Below, piece by piece: positions 63,216 through 64,000 of a stretch of DNA of 64,000 nucleotides. Location: the NCBI RefSeq assembly GCF_023283535.1, contig NZ_JAKILT010000014.1, forward strand, positions 46,424 through 110,423, given 5' to 3'. Each line of letters starts with the position of its first letter. Positions within the stretch are counted from its first letter, which is position 1. Below the pieces are notes generated by a model. The model did not search any database. It saw only the letters and a program-made list of their open reading frames with translations, and was not told where the DNA came from. Position numbers and translations under genes: made by a program. Source of the stretch: Shewanella sairae. Its GTDB lineage: Bacteria; Pseudomonadota; Gammaproteobacteria; Enterobacterales; Shewanellaceae.

Positions 63216-63256
63216 TAACTGGCCTCATGCTCGGTGCTGGATTAAAAATTGGTATA

Positions 63257-63349
63257 CCCCATAATAAGCGGCTTAAAATTGTTGGCTAAAATGTTGAAAG
63301 GAGTGAAAAAGCCAACTGTTTTTTGTCCTTGTTGATTTTCTTGTTAGGC
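63257..63349 (-). repeat. attC site of the DUF3291 cassette
   Basis: On the minus strand it starts with GCCTAAC (63349-63343), whose TAA is the stop codon of the DUF3291 gene. The stem arms GTTGGCT/AGCCAAC lie inside; the far core box (near 63257-63263) is imperfect. About 93 bp. Confidence 0.65.
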
Positions 63350-63802
63350 ATTACTTGCTACAAACTCTTGAGCGCTAAAGTTACTTTTAAAAGTAAATGC
63401 GTATGGTGTATCACCATTATTTCTAAGGAAGTCTAACTTTTCAATCGCTTCCTCGACTGTTGGAACATGATCTTTTGGCACCCACCACAAGACATAACTG
63501 TCATCAGGGATGTTATGGAACCATTCTTTTTTACGGCGAAGAAAGTCACGGTGATGAGTTCTAAACATAAAGTTTTTCAGTGCTTCAATAGAGTCCCAAA
63601 CTGACATATTTACGATTATATCGGGATCTGAGAAAGCTGTAATATTGGTTGCGTCTCCACTTTCATCTTGAAGTCGCCAGATAAAACCATCACTTAATTC
63701 TGCCAGATTATTAACTGGTTCCAAGTTATCTACGAATTCTTTAATTTCAGGAGACTCTAAAGAGTATTTAGCTTTAGCAATATTTAATTGTGCAAGATGC
63801 AT
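63344..63802 (-). CDS. DUF3291-domain protein in an integron cassette
   Basis: 152 residues: MHLAQLNIAKAKYSLESPEIKEFV, DGFIWRLQDESGDATNI, NMSVWDSIEALKNFMFRTHHRDFLRRKKEWF and VLWWVPKDHVPTVEEAIEKL (spread over the full length) are the DUF3291 pattern, a ferredoxin-like fold similar to monooxygenases such as YdhR. GGAGG lies just before the ATG. The stop codon lies inside an attC core and the start follows an attC core, so this is a textbook cassette. Confidence 0.88.
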   Translation of the reverse strand: MHLAQLNIAKAKYSLESPEIKEFVDNLEPVNNLAELSDGFIWRLQDESGDATNITAFSDPDIIVNMSVWDSIEALKNFMFRTHHRDFLRRKKEWFHNIPDDSYVLWWVPKDHVPTVEEAIEKLDFLRNNGDTPYAFTFKSNFSAQEFVASNA

Positions 63803-63819
63803 ATGGATCCTCCGTGATG

Positions 63820-63914
63820 CCTAACGCCGCGTTAAGCGGACTAAAATCGTGGGTTATAATGTGTAGCAAAGCGAAACGTAACCCACTGTTTTAGTTCCGT
63901 TTAAACGCCTTGTG
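63820..63914 (-). repeat. attC site interrupted by a group II intron
   Basis: On the minus strand the right core GTTAGGC (63826-63820) is intact and precedes the next cassette. The stem arms CTAAAAC-GTGGGTTA and TAACCCAC-ATTTTAG are strongly paired. The left core is broken: on the plus strand it reads GCCTTGT and then intron sequence begins. Confidence 0.8.
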
Positions 63915-64000
63915 TACGCCCAGCATGGGCATGAACTAATGAGGTGAAAGTCCTCTGTAGGAAGGTCACCGTTCAATAACATGCTGTTATTAAACGTTAA
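63915..64000 (+). mobile_element. 5' end of a group IIC-attC intron, cut by window edge
   Basis: From 63915 the sequence GTACGCCCAGCATGGGCATG followed by GAGGTGAAAGTCCTC matches the start of bacterial group II introns (GUGYG-like 5' end, domain I with the GGUGAAAGUCC element). It directly follows TTGT, the first half of the TTGT/T target of attC-invading class C introns, and is oriented opposite to the cassette genes, as known for those introns. The reverse transcriptase ORF should lie beyond 64000. Confidence 0.8.

Noticed and set aside
63257..63914. attC palindromes as intrinsic terminators
   Set aside because: They lack T runs and carry RYYYAAC/GTTRRRY cores placed exactly at cassette borders.

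Overview
The window looks like chromosome of a Shewanella-type gammaproteobacterium. The reasons are moderate GC content, proteobacterial housekeeping genes (glnD, pyrC, rsuA, queG, metR, btuB), several diguanylate cyclases, an azurin, and a cytoplasmic pepsin homologue of the shewasin type. There are no rRNA or tRNA genes and no CRISPR array.

Layout. 1-7.6 kb: a truncated leucine-rich-repeat lipoprotein, an SPFH protein, a YdcH-like protein, a MerR regulator with a 19-bp-spaced promoter, a membrane protein, a porin with an FNR-type site, and an outer-membrane-type protein with a doubtful 3' end. 8-15.3 kb: glnD (HD motif residues replaced), a HAD phosphatase, a CstA-type carrier and a GGDEF protein. 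15.4-20.1 kb: a Fur-box-flanked ferric-siderophore module (TonB-dependent receptor facing DUF3325, DUF3649 and PepSY genes). 20.5-26.7 kb: an ATP-grasp ligase plus N-formylglutamate-amidohydrolase/DUF1704 pair, a PQQ sugar dehydrogenase, REP-like hairpins, and ppiC with a broken partial copy beside it. 26.9-32.9 kb: pyrC, rsuA, an SDF transporter fused to a periplasmic binding domain, and a LysR/FMN reductase pair.

33-38.5 kb is the most interesting part. It is a same-strand set that I read as a split-borosin RiPP locus: a pepsin-family aspartic protease, a GNAT acetyltransferase, a SonM-like alpha-N-methyltransferase with the OphMA/SonM active-site residues, a 95-residue SonA-like precursor, and a TPR-GGDEF protein whose start overlaps the precursor stop. 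The methyltransferase-precursor pair belongs to a known type. The proposed partnership with the pepsin homologue, the GNAT protein and c-di-GMP signalling is inference from gene order.

38.8-55.3 kb: an exported amidohydrolase, azurin behind a Fur-like box, a BlaI/M56-TonB pair with two BlaI-type operators, a cobalamin riboswitch with btuB, an SGNH esterase, an HDOD protein, metR behind four tandem met boxes, the scs thiol-redox/copper-tolerance cluster, an AhpD-like protein and dodecin. 55.4-62 kb: queG, two tandem paralogous TPR-GGDEF proteins, a PAP2 phosphatase and an unknown protein.

62.5-64 kb: the distal end of an integron cassette array read on the minus strand. Two AT-rich cassettes (FAH-fold hydrolase, DUF3291) are separated by attC sites, and the last attC is interrupted after TTGT by the 5' end of a group IIC-attC intron that runs off the window. 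The integrase and attI should lie beyond position 64000.
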